From: Bacteroidota bacterium
GTDB taxonomy: Bacteria; Bacteroidota; Bacteroidia; Chitinophagales; LD1
Length of the DNA: 64,000 nucleotides
NCBI GenBank assembly: GCA_016722375.1
Contig: JADKJG010000007.1
Location: forward strand, 1 to 64,000
Direction: 5' to 3'
Numbering within the stretch: the first letter of the stretch is position 1; each line of letters opens with the position of its first letter. Of this stretch, positions 46,771 to 54,989 are shown in pieces. Both the position numbers and the translations under genes were made by a program. The notes beneath the pieces were generated by a model that saw nothing but the letters and a program-made list of their open reading frames with translations, searched no databases and was not told the DNA's origin.

Positions 46771-48186
46771 TTACTCAACCACCAATTTTTTCATTCCAGA
46801 TTTCCCTGAACGATCAGTCAATCGGATGAAATACATCCCGCGCATAATCTCTCCGGTATTAAATGTAACCATCGTGCTGTTCTGGTTTTCGGCTAAGACT
46901 TTCAACATCTGCCCCTGTACATTATAAAGCGCTGCACTCCATGTCTCCATAGCTATATCACCGGTATATAGGGTGCAAACACCACGGGCAGGATTCGGCT
47001 TTAAGATAAATCCTAGACTGTTGGATTCATGAATACCAACATTACCCACCGCAACACAAGCTGAAACAGTGGTACATCCACCTTTCGTAATTAAGACCTT
47101 GTATTGACCATCTTGAGGGACAATGAAGGTACGGAAAGTTTCGCCGGCGATTGCTGAATTATCTGTACAGTTTATCCACTGGTAAATAGCCCCGGTTTGA
47201 TTGGCGTTGAGCGTATCTCCCATCGCTTCTATGGTTTTGTCCAAGGCCGGAGCCACCGTTAGTTGGAGTGTAACAATGGTATCATAATTGCTCAGCGGTG
47301 CAGCACTAAATGTATCAACGTATGTGCCCTGAACAGCAACTAAATTGCCGTTAAAATTAAATGAATCTCCACTGCAAATGGTGGCTACATCATCTCGGTA
47401 CTGATTTGGATCCACAATCGGGAAAATGGCTAAATCCACATTGGCACCCCATCCGCCATAATCCAAGGTGTCTTTGAATGAATTGAACAGTGTATTTCCT
47501 AAAAACCGAACCAGAGAACGCTCCGGAATCACCGGACCATTTATAGTCGAAGTAAACAAACCCAAAGTATCCAAAGGAGACAATTGTGAAATGTCAAACC
47601 CGATAACGTATCCTGAATCAGCCGTGGCCGGGTCAATGGTTAACGGAGTAGGGAATATAATGTTTTGTGCCCCACTGAAAAGCGTTTCTTGCCCCGAAAT
47701 TAATTGCTTCACATCGCGTATCGGCATTTCAACTGCACTGACTACCGTGCTTGGTCCGGGAACCACTTCGGCATTATAATTGATAAAATTCCCATCCAGC
47801 TTGAATAGCTTAAATACCACTTTGGAGTTAGTATCATTAGAAACATACTTTACGGAACCAAAGGTAAATTTGGCACCCAACACCTTTATCTTGTTTTTAC
47901 TCATAAAAATTTGCGCATCCTCAACAGTGATACTTCCTTGATCTGGGGGAAATACGGAAGCCAAATTATCGGTACCTGCCACATAACCTATCCCCTGCGT
48001 GGGATTTAGTGGATTAGGCAGCAGGTACAATTGAGGCGGGCCATTCACATTCCACAATAAGGTATCAGCAACGGCTCTCGAAGCAATCTGGCTTAAAACG
48101 TGTACGTCCGCAGGGCGGACTTGATATTTTTGGGCGGAAACACCCAACATCAATATCATTGCGAAAAGGGTCAAAACTTTTTTCAT
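46771..48186 (-). CDS. T9SS-exported protein of unknown function
   Basis: A 471-residue protein with a clear signal peptide (MKKVLTLFAMILMLGVSAQ). The N-terminal 270 residues contain no domain I can name. A short region with CSGDSFNFNG and YDTIVTLQLTV follows, of the kind that often precedes Ig-like repeats, then an Ig-like stretch with a cysteine pair (CTTVSACVAVG). The end is a type A T9SS sorting domain (LGFILKPNPARGVCTLYTG through GKSGMKKLVVE). It is presumably surface-attached. It stands alone on the minus strand and shares its terminator with the gene cluster opposite. Confidence 0.75.
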   Translation of the reverse strand: MKKVLTLFAMILMLGVSAQKYQVRPADVHVLSQIASRAVADTLLWNVNGPPQLYLLPNPLNPTQGIGYVAGTDNLASVFPPDQGSITVEDAQIFMSKNKIKVLGAKFTFGSVKYVSNDTNSKVVFKLFKLDGNFINYNAEVVPGPSTVVSAVEMPIRDVKQLISGQETLFSGAQNIIFPTPLTIDPATADSGYVIGFDISQLSPLDTLGLFTSTINGPVIPERSLVRFLGNTLFNSFKDTLDYGGWGANVDLAIFPIVDPNQYRDDVATICSGDSFNFNGNLVAVQGTYVDTFSAAPLSNYDTIVTLQLTVAPALDKTIEAMGDTLNANQTGAIYQWINCTDNSAIAGETFRTFIVPQDGQYKVLITKGGCTTVSACVAVGNVGIHESNSLGFILKPNPARGVCTLYTGDIAMETWSAALYNVQGQMLKVLAENQNSTMVTFNTGEIMRGMYFIRLTDRSGKSGMKKLVVE

Positions 48187-48400
48187 TTAAATAAATTTTA
48201 GCGCACAAGATACAATTTAATAAAAAAGAAGGTCATTTCCATTTACCCATCGCCTCTTGTAGTAGGTGTTTCTGCCACCTTCCTGTTGCCATTATTTTCA
48301 TACTTTCTTCACAAGTATTGCTACTTCGGTTTGAGAGTTTGCGGGAATTGATATTTTTGGCGTCCTTTTGAAAGAAAGGGTTCTGTTCTGAGTACGACAT

Positions 48401-48489
48401 GGTGAGGTGGATGAGTGGCTGAAATCAACAGTTTGCTAAACTGTCGTACTGGTTAAACGGTACCGAGGGTTCGAATCCCTCCCTCACCG
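48401..48489 (+). tRNA. tRNA-Ser(GCT)
   Basis: The 7-bp acceptor stem is GGTGAGG/CCTCACC. The anticodon arm CAGTT-TGCTAAA-CTG presents GCT, and the long variable arm is typical of serine tRNAs. The T-arm is GAGGGTTCGAATCCCTC. CCA is not encoded. Reads serine codons AGC/AGT. Confidence 0.93.
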
Positions 48490-48505
48490 CTCAACAGAGA
48501 AAGTT

Positions 48506-48579
48506 CGGGGTGTAGCGCAGCCCGGTAGCGCACCTGCTTTGGGAGCAGGGGGTCCCAGGTTCGAATCCTGGTACCCCGA
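48506..48579 (+). tRNA. tRNA-Pro(TGG)
   Basis: The acceptor is CGGGGTG/TACCCCG with one G-T pair. The anticodon stem is CCTGC/GCAGG with loop TTTGGGA, so the anticodon is TGG. The T-arm is CCAGGTTCGAATCCTGG. CCA is not encoded. It lies 16 bp after tRNA-Ser and is probably co-transcribed with it. Confidence 0.93.
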
Positions 48580-48590
48580 CAAAATTAAAA

Positions 48591-48617
48591 GCGATGTCTC
48601 CGGACATCGCTTTTTTT
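48591..48617 (+). terminator. Terminator after the tRNA pair
   Basis: Arms GCGATGTC (48591-48598) and GACATCGC (48603-48610) around TCCG, followed by seven T. Placed 12 bp after tRNA-Pro, it ends the tRNA transcript and separates it from the TPR gene. Confidence 0.9.
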
Positions 48618-48644
48618 ATTTTTCAATCATCCTTTCTTTGCAGC

Positions 48645-49730
48645 ATGTTGAACAAACTCTATTTTGCGGCAGGCATTTTCTCACTCTTTGTCGTGCTATC
48701 CGTTTTTTCTTCCTGTAAACAATGCAATCAAACTCAGCAGCCCGTAGAAATTAAAAAAGATTTAAGCTCTAACCCTCCATTGGAAATGCTCAACCAACAA
48801 ATCCAATTAGATTCTTTAAATCCTTTGCTCTACTTCAAGCGGGCAAAGTTGCATGAAGCCAATAATGATTTGAAAAGCTCAGCTACCGATATGTATCTGG
48901 CTTTAATGCTTGATTCGCTCCGTCCCGAATATTATTTATACGCCTCGGATATCTTCAAAAAGATGGGCGAACCTCAAAAGGGAATAGCGCTGATGGAAAA
49001 AGCAATCGCAACCGATTCATTCAATATCCACTTTTATGTAAAGGCGGCAGAACTGGCATATATTGATACCACCATGCAAGGAAATTATCAAACAGCTATG
49101 TCCTATCTAAATACAGCCATTGACAAAGACCCGCAGAATGCCGACATCTACTTTTATAAAGGAAATGTTTACAAGGAAGCAGGCGATACCCTCAAAGCGC
49201 TTTCGTCTTTCCAAACCGCCACTGAGTTGAACCCCAAGCACTACGATGCCTTTGTTCAAATTGGTCTATTACTTGAAAAAAGAAAAGATAAAAATGCCTC
49301 CAAGTATTTAGACAATGCTATCAGGGTAGGTGAAAAGCCCGAAGATGCTCTGTATGCCAAAGCGAATATGTACAAAGAGGATGCTGTGGATTTACAAGAG
49401 GAGGGCAAAGATGCCAAAGCTATCGAAAAGTATATGATCGCTATTGAAAATTTCAAAAAAGTGATTGAAGTAAATCACCGAAATGTAGAGGCTTATATGG
49501 GAGCAGCCTTCAGTTATTACCAAATGGATTCATTGGATGAAGCCCACCGATATTATGGATTGGCATATAAGTTAGATCCTACTTATGCCGGCGCCTACTT
49601 CAGTCAGGGATTGGTGTCAGAGGAGATGGGAAGAAAGCAGGAAGCGATTTCACTCTATCAAAACTGCCTAAACATTGACCCGAATTTCAAACGGGCATCA
49701 GAACATTTAAAGAAATTACAAGTTCCATAG
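48645..49730 (+). CDS. TPR-repeat lipoprotein
   Basis: The start is ATG 48645, since codons further upstream overlap the tRNA terminator. The leader MLNKLYFAAGIFSLFVVLSV followed by FSSC is a lipobox, so the protein is a lipid-anchored envelope protein of about 361 residues. Seven or more TPR units cover most of it, for example ADIYFYKGNVYKEAGDTLKA, HYDAFVQIGLLLEKRKDK and AGAYFSQGLVSEEMGRKQEA. TPR arrays bind peptides or scaffold complexes; no partner is indicated. It stands alone upstream of thrS with a 117-bp gap. Confidence 0.85.
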   Translation: MLNKLYFAAGIFSLFVVLSVFSSCKQCNQTQQPVEIKKDLSSNPPLEMLNQQIQLDSLNPLLYFKRAKLHEANNDLKSSATDMYLALMLDSLRPEYYLYASDIFKKMGEPQKGIALMEKAIATDSFNIHFYVKAAELAYIDTTMQGNYQTAMSYLNTAIDKDPQNADIYFYKGNVYKEAGDTLKALSSFQTATELNPKHYDAFVQIGLLLEKRKDKNASKYLDNAIRVGEKPEDALYAKANMYKEDAVDLQEEGKDAKAIEKYMIAIENFKKVIEVNHRNVEAYMGAAFSYYQMDSLDEAHRYYGLAYKLDPTYAGAYFSQGLVSEEMGRKQEAISLYQNCLNIDPNFKRASEHLKKLQVP

Positions 49731-49847
49731 TTTTGAATTAGGACACCGGGGGACGGTATATTTAAAACTCGAAATACTTACCCCCTCTAATCACCACTAC
49801 TAACTTCTCTTCATTCTTATATTCGCGTTTCTGAATAATCAAGCAAT

Positions 49848-51776
49848 ATGATAAACATTACTCTACCCGATGGCTCCGTTCGGCAATATGAAGCAGGCGT
49901 TTCTGCTTATGATGTAGCGATGAGCATTAGCCCCGGTTTGGCAAAGGCGGTATTAAGTGCAGAAGTGAATGGTGAGGTCTGGGATTTAACCCGCCCCATT
50001 CAAAAAGACTCTTCCGTCAAATTATTGAAATGGGAAGACGAATGGGGGAAGAAAACTTTCTGGCATTCGTCGGCACACTTGATGGCAGAAGCAATTGAAA
50101 CTCTTCACCCCGGTGTGAAGTTCTGGGTAGGACCACCCTTAGACCACGGGTACTATTATGACCTTGACCTCGGCGGACAAACTCTCTCGGAGGAAGATTT
50201 AGCCAAGGTGGAAAAATTGATGGCCGAGTTGGCTAAGAAAGATAACAAGTTCGTAAGAAGTGAAATGCCCAAAGCAGAAGCTGTAAAGTATTTCACCGGA
50301 AAGGGCGATGAGTATAAACTAGATTTGCTCAGCAATTTGAATGACGGTGAAATCACTTTCTATCAGCAGGGCAACTTCACTGATTTATGTCGCGGCCCAC
50401 ACATTCCCAGCACCGGCTATATCAAAGCGATTAAGCTGCTAAGCATTGCCGGTGCATATTGGAAAGGCGATTCAAACAACAAGCAATTGACGCGTGTTTA
50501 CGGCATTACTTTCCCAAAGCAAAACCAACTGGATGAATACCTCACCATGTTGGAAGAAGCGAAGAAGCGCGACCATCGAATCTTAGGCAAAGAGTTAGAG
50601 ATTTTCACTTTTGATGATGAGGTAGGCCCCGGTCTTCCTTTGTGGTTGCCAAAGGGTGGTGCGTTGATTGAGAAACTCGAAGCCCTCGCCAAAAAGAATG
50701 AAACCGAGCAAGGCTATGAGCGTGTCAAGAGCCCGCATATTGCGAAAGAGTCTTTATATTTAAAAAGCGGACACCTCCCCTATTATGCCGACTCCATGTT
50801 TCCCCCGATGGAATTAGACGGAGTAAAATATTACCTGAAGGCGATGAACTGTCCGCATCATCACAAAATATTTGGAGCCACGCCAAAATCTTACCGCGAC
50901 ATGCCCTTGCGATTTGCGGAGTATGGGACTTGCTATCGGTATGAACAAAGCGGCGAGCTGTTCGGCCTGATGCGCGTGCGATCGCTACAGATGAATGATG
51001 CGCATATCTATTGCACCCGCGAACAATTTGAAGAAGAATTCATGAAGGTGAATGATCTATATGTGAAGTATTTTAAAATCTTCGGTATTGATAAATATCA
51101 GATGCGCTTCTCTACACATTCTGCTGCCAAGTTGGGACAAAAATACATTGACAACGCACCGATGTGGATAGAAACCGAAGATATGGTACGCAAAGTATTG
51201 GTGAAATCCGGATTGCCGTTTGTGGAAGTGGCAGATGAAGCTGCTTTCTACGGACCGAAGATTGACATTCAAATCTGGAGCACCATCGGAAAGGAATTTA
51301 CACTCGCGACAAATCAAGTGGACTTTGCGCAAGCAGAACGTTTTGATTTGTGGTTCACCAATGAAAAAAACGAAAAGGAAAGACCTTTGATTATTCACCG
51401 CGCACCGCTTTCTACGCACGAACGCTTTATTGGTTTCTTGTTCGAACACTATGCCGGAAAGTTCCCCGTTTGGCTCGCGCCGGAGCAAGTGGCTATACTT
51501 CCTATCTCTGATAAATTCCTTGACTACGGAAAAATGATTTTAGCAGAATTGAAAAAGAAAGGCCTCGCTGCTACCATGGACTCGCGTCCCGAAAAAATCG
51601 GAAGAAAGATTCGCGACACAGAAATCCGAAAAGTGCCTTACATGCTGGTGGTCGGCGAAAAGGAAATGAACGACAACACCGTTTCCATCCGCCGCCAAGG
51701 TCAGGGCGACCAAGGCTCCAAACCGCTAGCCGACTTCATCGCACAGGTAATGCAGGAGGTGGAAGAGTATAAGTAG
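49848..51776 (+). CDS. thrS: Threonyl-tRNA synthetase
   Basis: A 642-residue class II synthetase of normal length that charges tRNA-Thr in the cytoplasm. The N-terminal TGS domain covers about residues 1-61. The editing (SAD) domain has H73-x3-H77 in HSSAH and C181-x3-H185 in CRGPH. The catalytic domain has zinc-site Cys335 in MNCPHHHKIF, motif 2 around FAEYGTCYRYEQSG and MRVRSLQMNDAHIYC, and motif 3 near RPLIIHRAPLSTHERFIGF. The anticodon-binding domain follows (WLAPEQVAILPIS onward). In many bacteria infC-rpmI-rplT follow thrS; here a terminator and an opposing gene follow instead. No T-box-like leader is visible. Confidence 0.97.
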   Translation: MINITLPDGSVRQYEAGVSAYDVAMSISPGLAKAVLSAEVNGEVWDLTRPIQKDSSVKLLKWEDEWGKKTFWHSSAHLMAEAIETLHPGVKFWVGPPLDHGYYYDLDLGGQTLSEEDLAKVEKLMAELAKKDNKFVRSEMPKAEAVKYFTGKGDEYKLDLLSNLNDGEITFYQQGNFTDLCRGPHIPSTGYIKAIKLLSIAGAYWKGDSNNKQLTRVYGITFPKQNQLDEYLTMLEEAKKRDHRILGKELEIFTFDDEVGPGLPLWLPKGGALIEKLEALAKKNETEQGYERVKSPHIAKESLYLKSGHLPYYADSMFPPMELDGVKYYLKAMNCPHHHKIFGATPKSYRDMPLRFAEYGTCYRYEQSGELFGLMRVRSLQMNDAHIYCTREQFEEEFMKVNDLYVKYFKIFGIDKYQMRFSTHSAAKLGQKYIDNAPMWIETEDMVRKVLVKSGLPFVEVADEAAFYGPKIDIQIWSTIGKEFTLATNQVDFAQAERFDLWFTNEKNEKERPLIIHRAPLSTHERFIGFLFEHYAGKFPVWLAPEQVAILPISDKFLDYGKMILAELKKKGLAATMDSRPEKIGRKIRDTEIRKVPYMLVVGEKEMNDNTVSIRRQGQGDQGSKPLADFIAQVMQEVEEYK

Positions 51777-51861
51777 CTAGGCACAGTTCTCGAAGTCTTA
51801 CAAGGCTTTTGTAAAGCATCCTCAAGAGCATGAAAACCTAATAGCAGATTGCTACGGTCAA

Positions 51862-51896
51862 AAAAAATCCCTTCTAACTTAATAGAGGGGATTTTT
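51862..51896 (+). terminator. Probable terminator of thrS
   Basis: AAAAATCCC and GGGATTTTT (with extra partial pairing TTCT/AGAG) form a hairpin followed by a T run about 90 bp after the thrS stop. It may serve both strands, since it lies just beyond the end of the convergent small gene. Confidence 0.65.
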
Positions 51897-51917
51897 CAAA
51901 AAGAAGCACTTGAAGAT

Positions 51918-52262
51918 TTATTTCTTCATATAAACCTTGTTACCTCCTTTATCAAGGTAATAATTGCCCCCTTTGGGTCCGGCATAAACTGTTTGACCAT
52001 CAGGGCCTTTCATGCTATGGTTCACCTTGTCGCCCGTTATGGTTCTGGCGTCGGCAGGTTTTTTTTCAGCCTTTGGTTTTGCTTCAGCTGCCCTTTTCGG
52101 TTCAGCTTTACTGTCCGCAGTCTTTGCCTGTGTTTTTGTTTCAGAGGTCTTGGTTACCTCTTTTTTGGTGGTCTTGGTTTCCGCTTTTGTTCCTTGAGCC
52201 TGTGCACCAAAAGCAATAAGTACAGCTACCAGCAGTAGCGAGAAATTTCTAATCGTTTTCAT
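51918..52262 (-). CDS. Small exported Lys/Ala-rich protein
   Basis: I place the start at ATG 52262, giving MKTIRNFSLLLVAVLIAFGA and a cleavage site after AQAQ; a longer frame to 52337 adds residues that do not look like a leader. The mature protein is about 90 residues. It has a long K/A/E/T-rich, probably disordered stretch. A compact C-terminus (GPDGQTVYAGPKGGNYYLD and KVYMKK) resembles the small GPKGG-x-YY-x3-G-x-KVY basic repeat found in other exported proteins. Function unknown. Confidence 0.65.
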   Translation of the reverse strand: MKTIRNFSLLLVAVLIAFGAQAQGTKAETKTTKKEVTKTSETKTQAKTADSKAEPKRAAEAKPKAEKKPADARTITGDKVNHSMKGPDGQTVYAGPKGGNYYLDKGGNKVYMKK

Positions 52263-52573
52263 TTTGTTTTGTTTTTTTATTATTCCAAAATCGAAATAAT
52301 CATTCAAAAGTAAATCGTGTCTTTTATTAAATATCATCTTTAACTTTCGTTAACTCATAAAGGCATTTGAAAAGCTACAAAATCTCCTTCCCGTTTTTAA
52401 AGAAGACCCGGCTTTCGAAGTCTCAAATTCTCTCCTGACTTAACCGCCAAACAAAGATTTTTCACTTTTCGGAAAATTATTTTGAGAGTTTTTTACCCAT
52501 TGCCTATTTGCACAAGCCTATAACAAAGTTTTAGGAGCTGCCTCTCGGTTTTGAAAGATCCATAACAAATAAC
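52263..52573. other. Non-coding stretch, nothing identified
   Basis: AT-rich DNA upstream of the Lys/Ala-rich protein gene. It must contain that gene's promoter, but I find no convincing TAnnTTTG box and no structure. Confidence 0.4.
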
Positions 52574-52607
52574 AAAAAAAGAGGCTGCCTCCAAGCGAGA
52601 CAACCTC
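52574..52607 (-). terminator. Terminator of the small lipoprotein gene
   Basis: On the minus strand GAGGTTGTCTC and GAGGCAGCCTC pair (with G-U pairs) around GCTTG and run into seven T. It lies 27 bp past the stop at 52634. Confidence 0.8.
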
Positions 52608-52633
52608 CTAAACTTTAATTTGTGGTTGGTTGA

Positions 52634-52828
52634 TTACTTTTGGGTGCAGACGCCCGACTTGATAACGCCGTCTTTCCAAGTGACCCAACTTACACCGCCA
52701 ACAGCATTATAATTGCTTTTGCATATTTCCGTGCCTGAACAATCAACGCAATCTGCGCTACTACAAGATGACATTCCTGCTGTCAAAAAACAAAAGGCAA
52801 TAGCTGTAAAGAGAAACTTTTTCATGGA
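52634..52828 (-). CDS. Small Cys-rich lipoprotein
   Basis: The start is ATG 52828, giving 64 residues: MKKFLFTAIAFCFLTAGMSS then Cys, a clear lipoprotein signal with lipidation at MSSC. The mature part is about 44 residues with five more cysteines, including a CVDC pair, and a tryptophan pair (SWVTW). An independent small lipoprotein of the same size with an early CAVC motif occurs at 54705. Function unknown. Redox or metal binding is possible from the CxxC pair but not shown. Confidence 0.65.
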   Translation of the reverse strand, partial: SMKKFLFTAIAFCFLTAGMSSCSSADCVDCSGTEICKSNYNAVGGVSWVTWKDGVIKSGVCTQK

Positions 52829-53007
52829 GGATAGGTTTGGTTGATTAATGCTACAAATATATTCAGGTAAATTATATTTCACTCTTTCAGGACGGGTATT
52901 TTTTATCCAAACAAAGTACACAAGGGTTTTACCTGTTAGTGATCCAAAACAAGGAAATCTCCTGCTCTTTTTGACCAATATTGATAAAAACGTTGGCCTT
53001 CTGCCAT

Positions 53008-53045
53008 AAAAAAAACCCGTTGACCAGAATAGACCAACAGGTTTT
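53008..53045 (-). terminator. Probable terminator of the phasin-like gene
   Basis: On the minus strand AACCTGTTGGTC and GGTCAACGGGTT pair with some G-U pairs around a short loop, then a long T run follows. It lies about 25 bp past the stop at 53070. Confidence 0.7.
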
Positions 53046-53069
53046 CACCAAACCATTTCTAGAATGATA

Positions 53070-53429
53070 TTAAGACTTCTTTCGCGCAGGTGCTTTTGCC
53101 TTTTTAGGTTTTGGCGCAGCGGTTGTCTTTGTCTTTAGCTGTTTTTCCATCTGCATGACCTTTTTTTGCAACTTGCCTACCTCAGCAGAAGTCATTTTTA
53201 CAAAATCGTGAACCGCCTTATTGTATTTTGCTTCAATTCCGGGCCGATTTTCCTCCACCTTCTTTACGGCACTGGCCACAAGCCTTCTGCCTTCTGCCTC
53301 ACTCATTTTACCATTTTTTATCATTTCGTTCACCGATTTCTGCATCGCATCTGCAGCATGGGAAGCTAATCCTACACCTGAGTAAAAATATTTTTTCAGT
53401 GTTTCTTTGATGTCATTATTGTTTGCCAT
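53070..53429 (-). CDS. Phasin-like coiled-coil protein with basic tail
   Basis: A 119-residue protein without signal peptide. Residues 5-95 are amphipathic helix (KETLKKYFYSGVGLASHAAD, EAKYNKAVHDFVKM, KLQKKVMQMEKQL) in the manner of PhaI/PhaF-type phasins. The last 20 residues are a Lys/Ala/Pro-rich tail (PKPKKAKAPARKKS) like the DNA-binding tails of PhaF-type proteins. It could coat storage granules or act as a general helical organiser. No PHA synthase is in the window, so the link to polyhydroxyalkanoate is only by resemblance. Confidence 0.65.
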   Translation of the reverse strand: MANNNDIKETLKKYFYSGVGLASHAADAMQKSVNEMIKNGKMSEAEGRRLVASAVKKVEENRPGIEAKYNKAVHDFVKMTSAEVGKLQKKVMQMEKQLKTKTTAAPKPKKAKAPARKKS

Positions 53430-53459
53430 GATTTTTTAGTTTTTATTGGTTTAAAAATA

Positions 53460-53467
53460 CAAATTTA
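53460..53467 (-). promoter_or_regulatory. Possible -7 box TAAATTTG of the phasin-like gene
   Basis: An exact TAnnTTTG match on the minus strand, 30 bp before the ATG at 53429. The expected TTG about 21 bp upstream is not clear, so this is half support. Confidence 0.35.
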
Positions 53468-53683
53468 TTGCACAACAAAAAAGCCGAAGCATTTTATCCA
53501 AAAATGATCTTTCTGATGCCCTCATACCAAGATTTCTACCCGATGCACCGGAAGAAAGTACAATATAAGGCGAGGCCGTACGTCTGGTTTATGTGCTAAA
53601 AGCGGGCAGAAATGGCTGATTATGTAAAAAACAAAAATAAATATGCGGTCTGCTCTTGATTTTAGTGGCACATTGGACGTATA

Positions 53684-53715
53684 TTGCAGTGGGTTTGGGA
53701 AAAATTCTATTTTCG
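53684..53715 (+). promoter_or_regulatory. Possible rpoD promoter (TTG-N21-TATTTTCG)
   Basis: TTG at 53684-53686 and TATTTTCG at 53708-53715 (one mismatch to TAnnTTTG) are 21 bp apart, about 60 bp before the rpoD ATG. The spacing equals that of the better site at 57535. Confidence 0.35.
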
Positions 53716-53777
53716 CGCACTCTTTTTGGGGTGCCCGTTTATCATATCGGATTGAAAAAGTTATAATCAAATAATAC

Positions 53778-54647
53778 ATGAGACAGTTAAAAATATCTAA
53801 ATCAATCACCAACCGGGAGAGTCAATCTATTGAGAAGTATCTTCAGGAAATCGGGAAAGAAGACCTATTGACACCTGAAGAGGAAGTGGATCTGGCCAGA
53901 AGAATTCGTGCCGGAGACCAGACCGCTCTGGAGAAGTTGACCCGCGCCAACCTGCGTTTCGTAGTTTCGGTTGCCAAGCAGTATCAGAACAACTCTCTGT
54001 CACTCAATGACTTGATTAATGAAGGGAACTTGGGTTTGGTGAAAGCAGCTCAGAAGTTTGATGAAACGCGCGGGTTTAAATTCATTTCTTATGCCGTTTG
54101 GTGGATTCGCCAATCTATTCTACAGGCATTGGCAGAACATTCTCGTATGGTGCGCCTTCCTTTAAATAAGGTGGGATCTCTAACTAAAATCAATAAGATA
54201 TTCTCTGAATTAGAGCAAAAGTTTCAACGGGAACCAACACCCGAAGAGGTAGCTATTGTCCTCGATATCACGGTGGAAGAAGTTGAAGCGACTCTGGGCA
54301 TTTCTGCCCGCCACGTTTCAATGGATGCCCCTTTCACCGATGGAGAGTCGAATGCGTTGATTGATGTATTGGAAAACTTCAATGCAGAGAAGACGGACTT
54401 GCACATGGATTATAAGGATTCTTTACGAATAGAAACCGAACGCACCCTTGCTTCACTCACAGATCGTGAAAAGGAAGTGATTAAACTGTTCTTTGGAATC
54501 GGGGTAGAACACCCGATGACTTTGGAAGATATCGGCGAGCAGTTGGGCATCACTCGGGAGCGAATCCGTCAGATTAAAGATAAGGCAATCACCAAACTTC
54601 GTTCTCAATCGCGCAGCAAATCGCTGAAGGCTTATCTGGGACAATAA
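53778..54647 (+). CDS. rpoD: RNA polymerase primary sigma factor (Bacteroidota type)
   Basis: A 289-residue sigma-70 family protein, the short primary sigma typical of Bacteroidota, which lacks a long region 1.1. Region 1.2 is around SIEKYLQEIGKEDLLTPEEE. Region 2 has NLRFVVSVAKQY, LNDLINEGNLGLVKAAQKFD and GFKFISYAVWWIRQSILQAL, including the -7 box-contacting residues. Region 3 is EHSRMVRLPLNKVGSL to TPEEVA. Region 4 ends in GEQLGITRERIRQIKDKAI. It directs polymerase to the TTG/TAnnTTTG promoters of this phylum. A good terminator follows the gene. Confidence 0.96.
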   Translation: MRQLKISKSITNRESQSIEKYLQEIGKEDLLTPEEEVDLARRIRAGDQTALEKLTRANLRFVVSVAKQYQNNSLSLNDLINEGNLGLVKAAQKFDETRGFKFISYAVWWIRQSILQALAEHSRMVRLPLNKVGSLTKINKIFSELEQKFQREPTPEEVAIVLDITVEEVEATLGISARHVSMDAPFTDGESNALIDVLENFNAEKTDLHMDYKDSLRIETERTLASLTDREKEVIKLFFGIGVEHPMTLEDIGEQLGITRERIRQIKDKAITKLRSQSRSKSLKAYLGQ

Positions 54648-54669
54648 AAAATTAGGTTAATTATTGACG

Positions 54670-54699
54670 ATACCCTGCCAAATGGCGGGGTATTTTTTT
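54670..54699 (+). terminator. Terminator of rpoD
   Basis: ATACCCTGCC and GGCGGGGTAT pair (one G-U) around AAAT and run into seven to eight T, 22 bp past the rpoD stop. Confidence 0.88.
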
Positions 54700-54704
54700 A
54701 GGAT

Positions 54705-54899
54705 TTATTGCTCGTCCCAAATACCGCCGGCCTCCTCGCATATCTTTTTCGATTCTCGATAGGTACGGCTATCGTCCTTTTTGCACATTTTATTGCTTTC
54801 CATTCCTGCAATCTTGCAAACAGCACATTTGCTACACGATGAAAGGAACGTATTGATACTGATAAAGATGAGGATCGCGATAAGAATTCGTTTCATCAT
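54705..54899 (-). CDS. Small Cys-rich lipoprotein
   Basis: A 64-residue protein. The leader (MMKRILIAILIFISINTFLS) ends in a lipobox with Cys at LSSC. The mature part has CAVCKIAG, a CKKDDSRTYRESKKICEEAG segment and an acidic end (GGIWDEQ). The C-x-x-C immediately after the lipid anchor is like that of the lipoprotein at 52634. The DSRTYRESKKICEEAGG pattern suggests a small helix-loop fold, possibly related to short exported Bacteroidota proteins of unknown role. Its end overlaps no other gene; the rpoD terminator lies just outside. Confidence 0.65.
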   Translation of the reverse strand: MMKRILIAILIFISINTFLSSCSKCAVCKIAGMESNKMCKKDDSRTYRESKKICEEAGGIWDEQ

Positions 54900-54989
54900 G
54901 GTTTAATTGCTGCGCAAGAATAATCAGACGGCTGGAAACATCTGCATGTTCAATTCATGAATTCTTGTGGATTATGGGGAAACTGTCTG

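Larger units (their letters stand above)
53430..53777. other. Intergenic region between the divergent phasin-like and rpoD genes
   Basis: About 350 bp holding the start regions of two divergent genes, with the -7 candidates noted separately. No open frame looks coding. Confidence 0.5.

Noticed and set aside
49731..49847. T-box or other leader regulation of thrS
   Set aside because: Only 117 bp, with no T-box core sequence or terminator/antiterminator pair visible.
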